From: Aquibacillus halophilus
GTDB taxonomy: Bacteria > Bacillota > Bacilli > Bacillales > Amphibacillaceae
Reading direction: 5' to 3'
NCBI RefSeq assembly: GCF_009649745.1
Contig: NZ_WJNG01000017.1
Span: 59,107-123,106 of the forward strand
DNA: 64,000 bases
A program made the position numbers and the translations under genes. This document shows, piece after piece, positions 1-7,757 of this stretch; the stretch's first letter is position 1, and every line of letters starts with the position of its first letter. The notes beneath the pieces are model-generated. The model made no database searches. It was not told the origin of the DNA and saw only the letters and a list, made by a program, of their open reading frames with translations.

Positions 1-1
1 A

Positions 2-70
2 AAGGTCGAAGCGATTGCAACGTCACTTCGAAAAACGTTAGAAAACCGTTTGGATAAACTTACTGTTTAG
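2..70 (+). CDS. 3' end of an unidentified gene (partial)
   Basis: An open frame enters the window at base 2 and runs 22 codons to TAG. The tail is charged and helical (it ends ENRLDKLTV), as at the C-terminus of a soluble protein. Too little is present to name a family. It lies about 60 bp before the SRAP gene on the same strand. A chance open frame cannot be excluded. Confidence 0.4.
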   Translation, partial: KVEAIATSLRKTLENRLDKLTV

Positions 71-131
71 CAGTGAAAATCCAAATCATATACTCGTAAC
101 GAAAACTTAAAGATTTAAAGGAGTGTCTATA

Positions 132-800
132 ATGTGTGGTCGTTTCACACTAAATGCAAGTGAGTTAGAAATTCTAGATGAATATAACTTAGAAGACACA
201 ATCCAATCCCATACACCTAGGTTTAACATAGCTCCAGGTCAAAACATTTTGGCGATTATCCATGATGGAAACAAAAGAAGAGCGGGATTTCTAAAATGGG
301 GGCTTGTTCCATTTTGGGCTAAAGATCCGAAAATCGGCTATAAAATGATTAATGCAAGAAGTGAGACTGCACATGAGAAGCCAAGCTTTAAGAATTTATT
401 AGCAAGTAAACGATGTTTAATTATTGCGGATAGCTTCTATGAATGGCAAAAAAGCGAAAGCGGTAAACAACCAAAACGTATTTCCCTAAACGACAGAAAG
501 CTTTTTACTTTCGCTGGACTATGGGACAAGTGGGAAGGTGACGAACAATCATTGTACACATGCACAATTCTTACCAAGCAAGCCAATGAATTCATGAGCC
601 CGATCCATGATCGGATGCCGGTTATCTTGCCAAAGGAAAAGGAAGATCAATGGATAGAACCAATCAAACGGAATCCAGCAGATGTTCACGAATTTTTGAT
701 AAATACATCAATGGAACAGTTAACCTCTTATAACGTAAGTGATATCGTGAACTCCGTTAAAAATGAAGATGAAGCCTGTATCAAACCACTAACATCATAG
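132..800 (+). CDS. SRAP domain protein (YedK/HMCES family)
   Basis: SOS response-associated peptidase-fold protein of 222 aa. Family members crosslink through Cys2 to abasic sites in single-stranded DNA and so protect them. The start is ATG at 132, because AAGGAG (118-123) is well spaced and because Cys must follow the initiator Met (MCGRF); a GTG nine bases upstream would bury the catalytic Cys. Visible active-site residues are Cys2, Asn74 (NARSET), Glu104 (FYEWQ) and His159 (HDRMP), the same set as in E. coli YedK. Length is normal and no lesion is seen. It appears monocistronic, followed by a hairpin terminator. Confidence 0.93.
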   Translation: MCGRFTLNASELEILDEYNLEDTIQSHTPRFNIAPGQNILAIIHDGNKRRAGFLKWGLVPFWAKDPKIGYKMINARSETAHEKPSFKNLLASKRCLIIADSFYEWQKSESGKQPKRISLNDRKLFTFAGLWDKWEGDEQSLYTCTILTKQANEFMSPIHDRMPVILPKEKEDQWIEPIKRNPADVHEFLINTSMEQLTSYNVSDIVNSVKNEDEACIKPLTS

Positions 801-809
801 AAGAACAAT

Positions 810-838
810 AAAACAGAGACCTAATGGCCTCTGTTTTA
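810..838 (+). terminator. Terminator after SRAP gene
   Basis: AAAACAGAG (810-818) pairs with CTCTGTTTT (829-837), so the stem ends in a T run. It lies 10 bp after the stop codon. Confidence 0.8.
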
Positions 839-841
839 AAT

Positions 842-1373
842 GGCTTATTTCTATAAGATTGTTGTTTGTGACACAAAATCAATAGAATCCGACGTAACTT
901 ACATCTATTTATTCATCATTTATATAAGCTTTCTACAATCGCTTCGGCAAAAAACTTCGCTTTCCGTGGGCACGGCCTTAGCCTCCTCGTAGAAAACCGC
1001 TACTGCGGGGTCTTCGGACTCGCGCTGTTCCCACAGGAGTCTACGTTTTTTGCCTACGCTGTTAACAGCGATCTGATTATCGAGGGAAAAATCTTGGTTG
1101 TATCTTGAGAGAATTTCCCACTCTTGAAATCATAGCTATTTAAAATTTGTTGAACTAAACTACGCTAGTTTTGGACTATCCATCTCTCTTTCATTATTGT
1201 TGTAAATAAGATAGTGATTGGAGCGGAGGGCAGTCAACTCCTGCGGGAAAGCGACGGCTGAAAATCCCGCAGGAAGTGGGTTGCTTCCGAGGAAGTTGAA
1301 GCGTTGCCCGCGGAAAGCGACTGCCTGGAGCGCAAATCAACTAGTAGCTACGTAACGTCGCTTTTTATATCAA
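842..1373 (+). repeat. Mosaic intergenic repeat R1 (modules B then A)
   Basis: Fills the gap between two convergent genes. The left arm carries GACACAAAAT and CGACGTAACTT (about 892); the right arm is CTACGTAACGTCGCTTTTT (about 1348). Inside are module B (about 941-1063, without the micro-insertion) and module A (1216-1341). Module A is self-complementary: GGGCAGTC near its 5' end pairs with GACTGCC near its 3' end, and CTCCTGCGGGA pairs with TCCCGCAGGA. Short open frames inside follow the repeat and are not genes. Confidence 0.85.
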
Positions 1374-1382
1374 CTGCGAATA

Positions 1383-2756
1383 TTAAGAACTGACTTGTTT
1401 TCTGGAAAGTTCTTTTTCCTCTTTCGCAACCTTTAAAAATTTTCTGGTTTCAGCAACAACAACACCAGATAGTCCTAGAAGACCAATTAAGTTCGGTACG
1501 GCCATTAAACCATTCATAATATCAGCTATACCCCAGATAACGTCTAGAGTCTCTACAGCGCCATAGAAAACGAGTAGGATGAAAAGAGCGCGATAGTATG
1601 GAATTAATTTCTCATCGAATAGGTAGCTAAAGCATTTTTCACCATAGTAAGACCAGCCAACGATAGTTGAAAATGCGAAGAAAATAGTACCAATCGTTAC
1701 AATATAAGTACCAGTATCACCTAAAAATACGGCAAAGGAAGCAGAAGTTAATTCAGCTCCGTTTAGTCCACCTGCATATAGGTTGCCCATTACTAAAGTA
1801 ATACCTGTGATGGAACAAACAATAATAGTATCTATAAATACTTGAGTCATAGATACTAATGCTTGGCGACCTGGGTAATCTGTTCTTGCTGCAGCAGCAG
1901 CGATTGGCGCCGAACCTAAACCAGCTTCATTGGAGAATACCCCACGTGCCACACCATAGCGGATCGCTGTACCTAAGAGACCGCCGCCAACGGCACTTCC
2001 GGTAAATGCATCTGAAAATATAAGTCCAATTGCGCTAGGAACAAGCTCGAAATTCATAATAATAATAATAAGTCCACCAAGTACATAGAAAGCGGCCATA
2101 ATAGGAACAAAGAACGAAGTAACACGTCCTATACTTTTAATACCGCCTAAAATAACTAGCCCTGCTAGGACAGCTAAAACAATTCCTGTACCCCATTTAG
2201 GTACGCTAAAAGAAGCATTTAGTACGTCGGAAACTGTATTAGACTGCACCATATTTCCAATTCCAAATGCAGCGAAAGCACCAAACACTGCAAAAGTAAT
2301 ACCAAGCCACTTGGCATTTAATCCTTTTTCTAAGTAATACATCGGTCCGCCAGAAATTTCACCTTTAGCATTGGTGACACGGTACTTAACTGCAAGAATT
2401 GCTTCGGCATATTTAGTTGCCATTCCTAAGAATGCTGTTACCCACATCCAAAGAACTGCACCAGGTCCACCTAAAACTACTGCGGTAGCAACACCGGCTA
2501 TATTCCCTGTCCCGATAGTGGCGGCCATCGCGGTGGTCAAAGCTTGATAATGGGTGATGTCTCCTTTGGACTTCTTATCTTGCCTTGAAGGGCTAAAAGC
2601 AAGTTTTAGTGCATATGGTAAAGCTCTAACCTGGAGAAAACCTAGTCTAAGAGTGAGATAAAGTCCAGTTCCCACAAGTAGAATTAGAAGTGGCGGTCCC
2701 CATACATAGCCACTAATCTGACTAACTACCTCTAATAATGTTCTTTCTTCTCCCAA
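1383..2756 (-). CDS. alsT: Sodium:alanine/glycine symporter (AGCS family)
   Basis: Integral membrane amino-acid:cation symporter of 457 aa, the usual length for the family. About ten hydrophobic segments are visible. The family stretch GGPGAVLWMWV lies about 95 residues in, with conserved GTGNIAGVA just before it. AGCS proteins import alanine or glycine with Na+ or H+. The start is TTG, chosen because GGAGG lies at a good distance (2764-2768). No glycine riboswitch or other known leader is seen in the 240 bp upstream. Substrate choice among alanine, glycine and glutamine is not readable from the sequence, so the symbol rests on family resemblance. Confidence 0.88.
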   Translation of the reverse strand: MGEERTLLEVVSQISGYVWGPPLLILLVGTGLYLTLRLGFLQVRALPYALKLAFSPSRQDKKSKGDITHYQALTTAMAATIGTGNIAGVATAVVLGGPGAVLWMWVTAFLGMATKYAEAILAVKYRVTNAKGEISGGPMYYLEKGLNAKWLGITFAVFGAFAAFGIGNMVQSNTVSDVLNASFSVPKWGTGIVLAVLAGLVILGGIKSIGRVTSFFVPIMAAFYVLGGLIIIIMNFELVPSAIGLIFSDAFTGSAVGGGLLGTAIRYGVARGVFSNEAGLGSAPIAAAAARTDYPGRQALVSMTQVFIDTIIVCSITGITLVMGNLYAGGLNGAELTSASFAVFLGDTGTYIVTIGTIFFAFSTIVGWSYYGEKCFSYLFDEKLIPYYRALFILLVFYGAVETLDVIWGIADIMNGLMAVPNLIGLLGLSGVVVAETRKFLKVAKEEKELSRKQVSS

Positions 2757-3012
2757 ATAAATGCCTCCTTCAAAAGATTTAATATTGTTTCTAATTTAAA
2801 TTTTCTAAAAATTGGAAGTAAAAGTCAATAAGAATTTTAAAAAAGTACAGGTTAGTTAATATCCTTTGACTTAGTTACGGTAAATCTATTGTTGACCTCT
2901 TCTAGATGAGGTTCAAGTCTTTGTTTCGCTTATCAATCACTAAGTTTTCTTTCTAACTTTCGTATATGTATAATATATATAAGTAGAACAATGTGGGAAG
3001 GTGTTTGATCAT

Positions 3013-3504
3013 ATGATTAAGGTACTTTTTTTATGCTTAGGAAACATTTGTAGGTCTCCTATGGCTGAAGCTATATTTCGTGATCTAATCCATAAGCAGG
3101 ATTTGGACAAACAACTCTATGTAGATTCAGCAGGAATTGGCCATTGGCACAGTGGAAATCCTCCACATCAAGGTACTAGAGATATACTAGATAAACAGGC
3201 CATTTCATATAAAGGAATAAAAGCAAGACAGATAGAGAAAAATGATTGGGATGATTTTGATTACATTATTGCAATGGACGATAGTAATATCGAAGCTTTG
3301 GAAACCAGTCGTAATCAATATAAAAATGTCAAGGTTTTAAAACTAATGGATTTCGTAGAAAATCCGTTAGAAAATAATGTTCCTGATCCTTACTTTACTA
3401 ATAATTTTGACTATACTTATGAGCTAATTAACCAAGGATGTAAGGAACTATTAGAACAATTAAAACAAGAACATACTTTAAAAGGGGTGAAATCCAATGG
3501 CTAA
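3013..3504 (+). CDS. yfkJ: Low-molecular-weight protein tyrosine phosphatase
   Basis: LMW-PTP of 163 aa from the ATG at 3013. The P-loop CLGNICRS gives catalytic Cys8 and Arg14, and DPYF near residue 125 supplies the general-acid Asp. The family normally begins M-I-K-V-x-F, so the GTG at 3001 is unlikely to be the true start; GGAAGG lies upstream. In B. subtilis yfkJ is followed by yfkI and yfkH, and the same order holds here (the next gene overlaps by 8 bp), so the three are probably one operon. The role is dephosphorylation of protein tyrosine, and in Bacillus possibly of arginine phosphate. Confidence 0.93.
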   Translation: MIKVLFLCLGNICRSPMAEAIFRDLIHKQDLDKQLYVDSAGIGHWHSGNPPHQGTRDILDKQAISYKGIKARQIEKNDWDDFDYIIAMDDSNIEALETSRNQYKNVKVLKLMDFVENPLENNVPDPYFTNNFDYTYELINQGCKELLEQLKQEHTLKGVKSNG

Positions 3505-3817
3505 ACATAAGCTTATAAAAGGGGTTGTCATAGGAGGAGTGATTGGTGGATTGGCAACGATGCTTGATCGAAACACCAGAGATGAGACCTTAAACAAATT
3601 AAAAACTGCTGGTCAAACGGCAAATAGCTACGTTAAACACCCTTCAGCAGCATTTTATAGCATCCGTAGTTGTTATGAAAGTATGTCAACTGATTTAACA
3701 ACTGGAATAAATAGTGCATTAACTATCTTGACTCAGGTTCAAGAAACTTTAGATTCCGTGAGTAAAACAAAATTACCAGTTGATCAACCGACTCAAATAG
3801 TAGAGACTGAAAAATAA
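3497..3817 (+). CDS. yfkI: YfkI-like small membrane-anchored protein
   Basis: Protein of 106 aa with an N-terminal hydrophobic glycine-rich segment (VVIGGVIGGLATML, about residues 10-24), then a helical soluble part. It resembles the YtxH/YfkI type of small envelope protein of unknown function. It overlaps the end of yfkJ by 8 bp and precedes the YihY-family gene by 30 bp, so translation is probably coupled. The assignment rests mainly on position in the yfkJ-yfkI-yfkH order. Confidence 0.75.
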   Translation: MAKHKLIKGVVIGGVIGGLATMLDRNTRDETLNKLKTAGQTANSYVKHPSAAFYSIRSCYESMSTDLTTGINSALTILTQVQETLDSVSKTKLPVDQPTQIVETEK

Positions 3818-3847
3818 ATAAATATAAGGGGAGAGGAGAGGAGAGAT

Positions 3848-4690
3848 GTGCAAGAAGCACTTAACTTCGTAAAACAATTATTTAAAAGAATGATGGATGA
3901 CGATGTATTTGGCTTATCGGCACAACTATCCTATTTCTTTTTGTTATCTTTGTTTCCATTCATGCTATTCTTAGTAACGCTATTAGGTTTTTTGCCTTTA
4001 CCAGAGGTAGATATTATGAATTTTATCGAAGACTACGCTCCGGCTGAGACTGCTACACTCATTAATGAAAATGTAAACATGATAGTTACCGAAAGAAATG
4101 GTGGCCTGCTTTCTATTGGGCTAATCGGTACTCTTTGGTCTGCATCGAATGGAATCAATGCAATTATGCGGGCATTCAATGCTGCTTATAATGTTGAGGA
4201 AAATCGATCGTTTGTAATTTCTAGACTTATAGCGATCGTGCTAACTATAGCAATGCTAATAGTTATTATCATTGCCTTCTTATTACCGATTTTCGGTAAG
4301 GCAATTGGTGTTTATTTGTTTTCATTCTTTGGCCTTTCCGAAGGGTTCTTGCAAACATGGAACACACTGAGATGGGTTATTTCTTCAGTAGTATTCTTTC
4401 TTGTCCTACTTGCATTATATATACTCGCGCCAAATAAAAAGGTGAACATAAAGAACGTGGCAATTGGAGCAATATTCGCTACGATATGCTGGCAACTTGT
4501 TTCATTACTATTTTCTTATTACGTTAATACAATCGGGAATTATTCTGCTATGTACGGAAGTCTTGGTGGGGTAATTGTCTTGATGATTTGGTTTTACATT
4601 TCAGGAATTATTATTATTACTGGTGGAGAAATAAATGCTTTGTTAAAGCATCGTGGCATAACAACCTCTGCAAACCATAAAGTGACTTAA
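3848..4690 (+). CDS. yfkH: YihY/UPF0761 family inner-membrane protein
   Basis: Polytopic membrane protein of 280 aa with about six hydrophobic segments. YihY-family landmarks are LSAQLSYFFLLSLFPF near the N-terminus, the LWSASNGINAIMRAFNAAYN stretch and the GGVIVLMIWFY end. The function is unsettled; members were once called BrkB or RNase BN. The start is GTG, preceded by a purine-rich GGGGAGAGGAGAGG site; an overlapping ATG at 3846 is out of frame. It is the last gene of the yfkJIH operon, and repeat R2 follows within about 35 bp. Confidence 0.88.
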   Translation: MQEALNFVKQLFKRMMDDDVFGLSAQLSYFFLLSLFPFMLFLVTLLGFLPLPEVDIMNFIEDYAPAETATLINENVNMIVTERNGGLLSIGLIGTLWSASNGINAIMRAFNAAYNVEENRSFVISRLIAIVLTIAMLIVIIIAFLLPIFGKAIGVYLFSFFGLSEGFLQTWNTLRWVISSVVFFLVLLALYILAPNKKVNIKNVAIGAIFATICWQLVSLLFSYYVNTIGNYSAMYGSLGGVIVLMIWFYISGIIIITGGEINALLKHRGITTSANHKVT

Positions 4691-4722
4691 TGTTTAGGTT
4701 CAGTATTCGTGTGGAAATTAAA

Positions 4723-4849
4723 GGCTGTTTTCTGAAAGATTGTTGTTTTTGACACAAAGTCTATATACTGCGACGTAACTTACACCACTGCGGGAAGCGA
4801 CTACCTGGAGCGGAAATCAACATAGCAGTTACGTCGCATTTTTAATCAA
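4723..4849 (+). repeat. Mosaic intergenic repeat R2 (minimal, deleted copy)
   Basis: Both outer arms are present: GACACAAAGTC then GCGACGTAACT (4771-4781) on the left, and AGTTACGTCGC followed by ATTTTTAATCAA on the right. Only about 55 bp of module A remain between them. The two 11-bp arms are perfect inverted repeats ending in a T run, so this copy looks like a rho-independent terminator for the yfkJIH operon. The bases from 4850 to 4998 hold nothing recognisable except the next gene's ribosome binding site. Confidence 0.8.
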
Positions 4850-4998
4850 GTTCGAATGCGGTATAAAATAGTATTCTTTTTACATTTGAAAACAGTAGAT
4901 TCCGATGCAAGAGTTTAATTTAATTGTGTCATCCATACATAAATGTTATAAGTTAATAAAAGAATTCTTGTGCCTAAAGGATAGAAAGGAACTATTTT

Positions 4999-5514
4999 AT
5001 GAATTATAAGTCAATCTTACTTATACTGATTACTGCAGTCATACTTGCGGGTTGTAGTTCCGCTAATACAAGTGAACCGATGACTTTATTAAATCAAGAT
5101 AAAGAAAAAGTTACATTTCCTCAAGAGAAACCGACCCTTTTCTTTTTCATTACCACTTACACCTGAAGTCACTGTCAACAGCAACTGGTTCAGTTGCATG
5201 AAAATTTAAATGTCTTAGATGACTTTGATGCTAATGCTTATATTGTTAGTGGTGATAGCCCAGAAGAACAATTAGTGGTGTACGATGCTTTAAAGGAAAG
5301 GTATGGGGTAAGTCTTCCTTTCATATCGGACCCAGAATTGGAATTAATTGATAAATTCAATATGAAAAATGAAGATGCAGCATACAGAGGGTATGGAATG
5401 TTAGATGCCGATGGTGAGGTTGTTTTTAATAAAGTTGACGATAATTGGGGAGATCAACTTTCAGCAACAATCGAAGAAATTAATAAAGAGTACAAGCAGC
5501 TTACTAATAATTAA
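4999..5514 (+). CDS. Thioredoxin-like lipoprotein with in-frame UGA at the CxxC site
   Basis: The frame runs 171 codons with one internal stop, TGA at 5164-5166 (codon 56). AAGGA precedes the ATG at 4999. Residues 1-19 are a lipoprotein signal ending LAGC (Cys19). A TlpA/peroxiredoxin-like N-terminal part leads to PTLFFFITTYT, then UGA-S-H-C. The UGA therefore replaces the first Cys of a CxxC redox centre (U56, Cys59). The 115 codons after it are intact and continue the redoxin fold (YIVSGDSPEEQ, LPFISDPE). A SECIS-like hairpin sits directly downstream. Either it is a selenocysteine protein exposed on the outer membrane face, or a Cys codon (TGT/TGC) has mutated and the gene is dying. No Sec machinery lies in this window. 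Reading only the part after the UGA would give a meaningless 106-aa fragment. Confidence 0.6.
5164..5197 (+). promoter_or_regulatory. UGA codon with SECIS-like hairpin
   Basis: After TGA (5164-5166) come 21 bases, then a 3-base loop GTT (5188-5190) closed by a perfect 7-bp stem, GCAACTG (5181-5187) with CAGTTGC (5191-5197). An outer TCA/TGA pairing may extend it. Bacterial SECIS elements lie just downstream of UGA, roughly 16-37 bases before a small loop whose first or second base is G; this one fits. Part of the symmetry could come from repeated Gln/Leu codons. Confidence 0.45.
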
Positions 5515-5520
5515 ACCTTT

Positions 5521-5549
5521 AAAAACCGTAGAACTTATCTACGGTTTTT
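5521..5549 (+). terminator. Terminator of the redoxin lipoprotein gene
   Basis: AAAAACCGTAGA pairs with TCTACGGTTTTT across a 5-base loop, starting 7 bp after the stop codon. Confidence 0.88.
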
Positions 5550-5675
5550 CTTTTGTATTAAATCAACAAGATTAGGTTGGAAATTATGATAGTATTGGTG
5601 TGCATATGAAATAACGTGCAAGTTAACTTTTAAAAAAGCAGTCAGATTTTACTTTATATTATGGGAGATATAGAA

Positions 5676-6761
5676 ATGGGAATTAACGATATAATAGTGT
5701 ACATTGTAATCGGCTTTTTTTGCTTAGGGGCAATCGATAAATGTATGGGTAATAAATGGGGAATGGGTGCCCGTTTTGCAGATGGTTTTAAGACAATGGG
5801 GTCACTTACACTTGCAATGGTTGGAATTATATCATTAGCCCCCGTTCTTGCAAGGTTTCTAACACCTATTATAGCGCCTGTATATGGATTGGTTGGTGCA
5901 GATCCGGCTTCATTTGCTAATACTCTATTGGCGCTAGATATGGGAGGTTACTCACTAGCTACTGAGATGTCTATAGGTGAGGAGTCTGAACTTTTTGCAT
6001 GGGTTTTCTTAGGAACAATGATGGGACCAACCTTAGCATTTACGATCCCTGTTGGACTAAACATTATAAAAAAAGAAGATCATAAATACTTTGCTAAAGG
6101 AATTCTTTTAGGATTAATAACTGTTCCTATTGGTTGTTTAATTGGAGGTTTAGTTGCGGACTTATCTATATTGATCATTGTGAAAAACCTGATACCAACT
6201 ATTCTTCTTTCTGTTTTAATTTCAATCGGATTGTTTAAATTTACAGACGCTATGATAGCAGGTTTCTCCATTTTTGCAAAAGGTATCGAAATTATGGCAA
6301 TAATTGGTTTAGCGGCAATTTGTGTTGAAACCTACACGGGTTTTGTAATCATTCCTAATATGACACCGCTAGATGAAGGAATTATGATCGTCGCAATGAT
6401 AGCTGTTTTTCTTGCAGGTGCATTTCCAATGGTATCTTTTATATCAATCATTCTAAAAAAACCACTCAATAAAATCGGCAAATTATTAGGTATTAGTGAT
6501 ATATCAACCGCTGGAATGGTGGCAACTTTGGCTCATAATATTCCAATGTTATCCTTACTTAAGGACATGGATCCTAGAGGGAAAATAATTAATGTTGCCT
6601 TTGCTGTAAGTGGAGCTTTTGTTTTAGGAAGTCATTTAGGTTTCGTTGCTGGCGTTAATAGAGAAATTGTATTTGCAATGATTGTTGGGAAAATGGCCGG
6701 GGGCATTAGTGCAGTAATAATAGCTGTTCTTGTAACTAGAAAAAATTCTAGATTCATATAA
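5676..6761 (+). CDS. eutH: EutH-family ethanolamine transporter
   Basis: Polytopic membrane protein of 361 aa with about ten hydrophobic segments. EutH landmarks are MGIND at the start, GAIDKCMGNKWGMG, LAMVGIISLAPVLA and the ALDMGGYSLA loop. EutH takes up ethanolamine. The start at 5676 is preferred over the ATG at 5661 because GGGAG (5663-5667) precedes it and family members begin MGIN. No other eut gene (eutBC, microcompartment shell, EutVW) is nearby, so this is an orphan transporter that may feed an ammonia-lyase encoded elsewhere. Confidence 0.88.
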   Translation: MGINDIIVYIVIGFFCLGAIDKCMGNKWGMGARFADGFKTMGSLTLAMVGIISLAPVLARFLTPIIAPVYGLVGADPASFANTLLALDMGGYSLATEMSIGEESELFAWVFLGTMMGPTLAFTIPVGLNIIKKEDHKYFAKGILLGLITVPIGCLIGGLVADLSILIIVKNLIPTILLSVLISIGLFKFTDAMIAGFSIFAKGIEIMAIIGLAAICVETYTGFVIIPNMTPLDEGIMIVAMIAVFLAGAFPMVSFISIILKKPLNKIGKLLGISDISTAGMVATLAHNIPMLSLLKDMDPRGKIINVAFAVSGAFVLGSHLGFVAGVNREIVFAMIVGKMAGGISAVIIAVLVTRKNSRFI

Positions 6762-7006
6762 CGTTCACCAGTTACTAATTACAATAATATGTTTAAAAAG
6801 GGTGTAAAGGCTAGCATGTTTGCTGTTATCGGTATGGTGAAAGGTGTATTTGTGCAAAGTTTTTGGCAAGATGAAAAGATAGATTAAGAACAATTTTTGA
6901 TTATAAGTAGTTTCCCCACGGTTGCTTTATTGTTGTGGTATTAAAGATTATGGATGAATATTAATATATTAGACATATTTTCACAAGCTAATAGTAACAC
7001 TCAAAA
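6762..7006. other. Intergenic stretch with one doubtful 32-codon frame
   Basis: Between convergent eutH and cwlJ. A frame from ATG 6789 to TAA 6887 reads MFKKGVKASMFAVIG and on, with a short hydrophobic patch, but has no ribosome binding site and no recognisable relatives; it may be a gene remnant. Nothing else stands out. Confidence 0.3.
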
Positions 7007-7027
7007 CCCCCACAATGTGTGGGGGGA
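7007..7027 (-). terminator. Terminator of cwlJ
   Basis: CCCCCACA (7007-7014) pairs with TGTGGGGG (7018-7025). On the minus strand the stem is followed by TTTTGAG. Confidence 0.7.
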
Positions 7028-7030
7028 TTG

Positions 7031-7471
7031 TCAATATCTATAGGCACCTTCGCATGTGTTGGCTATTGGCTCATAATAACAATGTTGTTTATATTGTCCT
7101 GTAAATGGTTGACCGTACCATGTTGGAGGACACTCAGCGTATGGATTAAAGTACCAAAGAGCATACTTGGAAGGATGTTGTCTCCAATGCTTTAAGGTTT
7201 CTCTAGCTAACTTTTTTTCAACCTCTCTTGCTCTGTTATAAAACACATTACCTTTTTGCACGGCTTCAAAAGAATAATTTCCACCTTGCACTTGAAAGAT
7301 CACGTCCCGAATTGACCTTAGTTCTTTAAAATCCAAACAATCAGCTTTTTCTCGATTTACAATAACATTACCGACCATAAGCATCCCCAGTCGTCCTTCA
7401 CCTTCTGCTTCTGCCCTCATCATTCTTGCCATTAAATCAACATCACTGTCTGTATATTTAACTCTCACCAC
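7031..7471 (-). CDS. cwlJ: Spore cortex-lytic germination hydrolase CwlJ
   Basis: SleB/CwlJ-family (Hydrolase_2) protein of 146 aa without a signal peptide, as expected for CwlJ, which reaches the coat from the mother cell and degrades muramic-lactam cortex at germination in response to Ca-DPA. Conserved parts are DVDLMARMMRAEAEGEG, VGNVIVNR and ALWYFNPYAECPPTWY. The start is GTG at 7471, because AGAGGTGA lies upstream at good spacing; an in-frame GTG at 7480 overlaps that site. CATACAAT, a good sigma-E type -10, lies 15-20 bp upstream, in line with mother-cell expression; the -35 is weak. No gerQ is adjacent. Confidence 0.9.
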   Translation of the reverse strand: MVRVKYTDSDVDLMARMMRAEAEGEGRLGMLMVGNVIVNREKADCLDFKELRSIRDVIFQVQGGNYSFEAVQKGNVFYNRAREVEKKLARETLKHWRQHPSKYALWYFNPYAECPPTWYGQPFTGQYKQHCYYEPIANTCEGAYRY

Positions 7472-7757
7472 TTTTATCACCTCTAAGAGAATTGTATGAA
7501 AAAAGACAATAAAAATGTGGGCTTTTAAAACTTTTATCTGATAGAACTTGTACTAATTTCGCAAAATTTATTTAGATAATCAGGCCGGAAGAATCGTGGT
7601 ATTTTAAAAAAGATGAATGAAATGATAGCTGGATTGAAAGAAAAAGAGGTGGTGGAGTTAAAAACACACCACCACATTTGACAGAGAACCAAATAAGCAT
7701 AATGCTTAACGCCTGTAATTGGACTATTTTTCGTGAAAAAAACTAAACTAGAAATAA

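Noticed and set aside
5194..5514. Separate 106-aa protein starting after the UGA
   Set aside because: No ribosome binding site, the start would fall inside the redoxin domain, and the upstream frame supplies the lipobox and first half of the fold.
7600..7690. Short frame MNEMIAGLKEKEVV and the GTGGTG/CACCAC hairpin
   Set aside because: No ribosome binding site, no T run after the hairpin, no recognisable relative.
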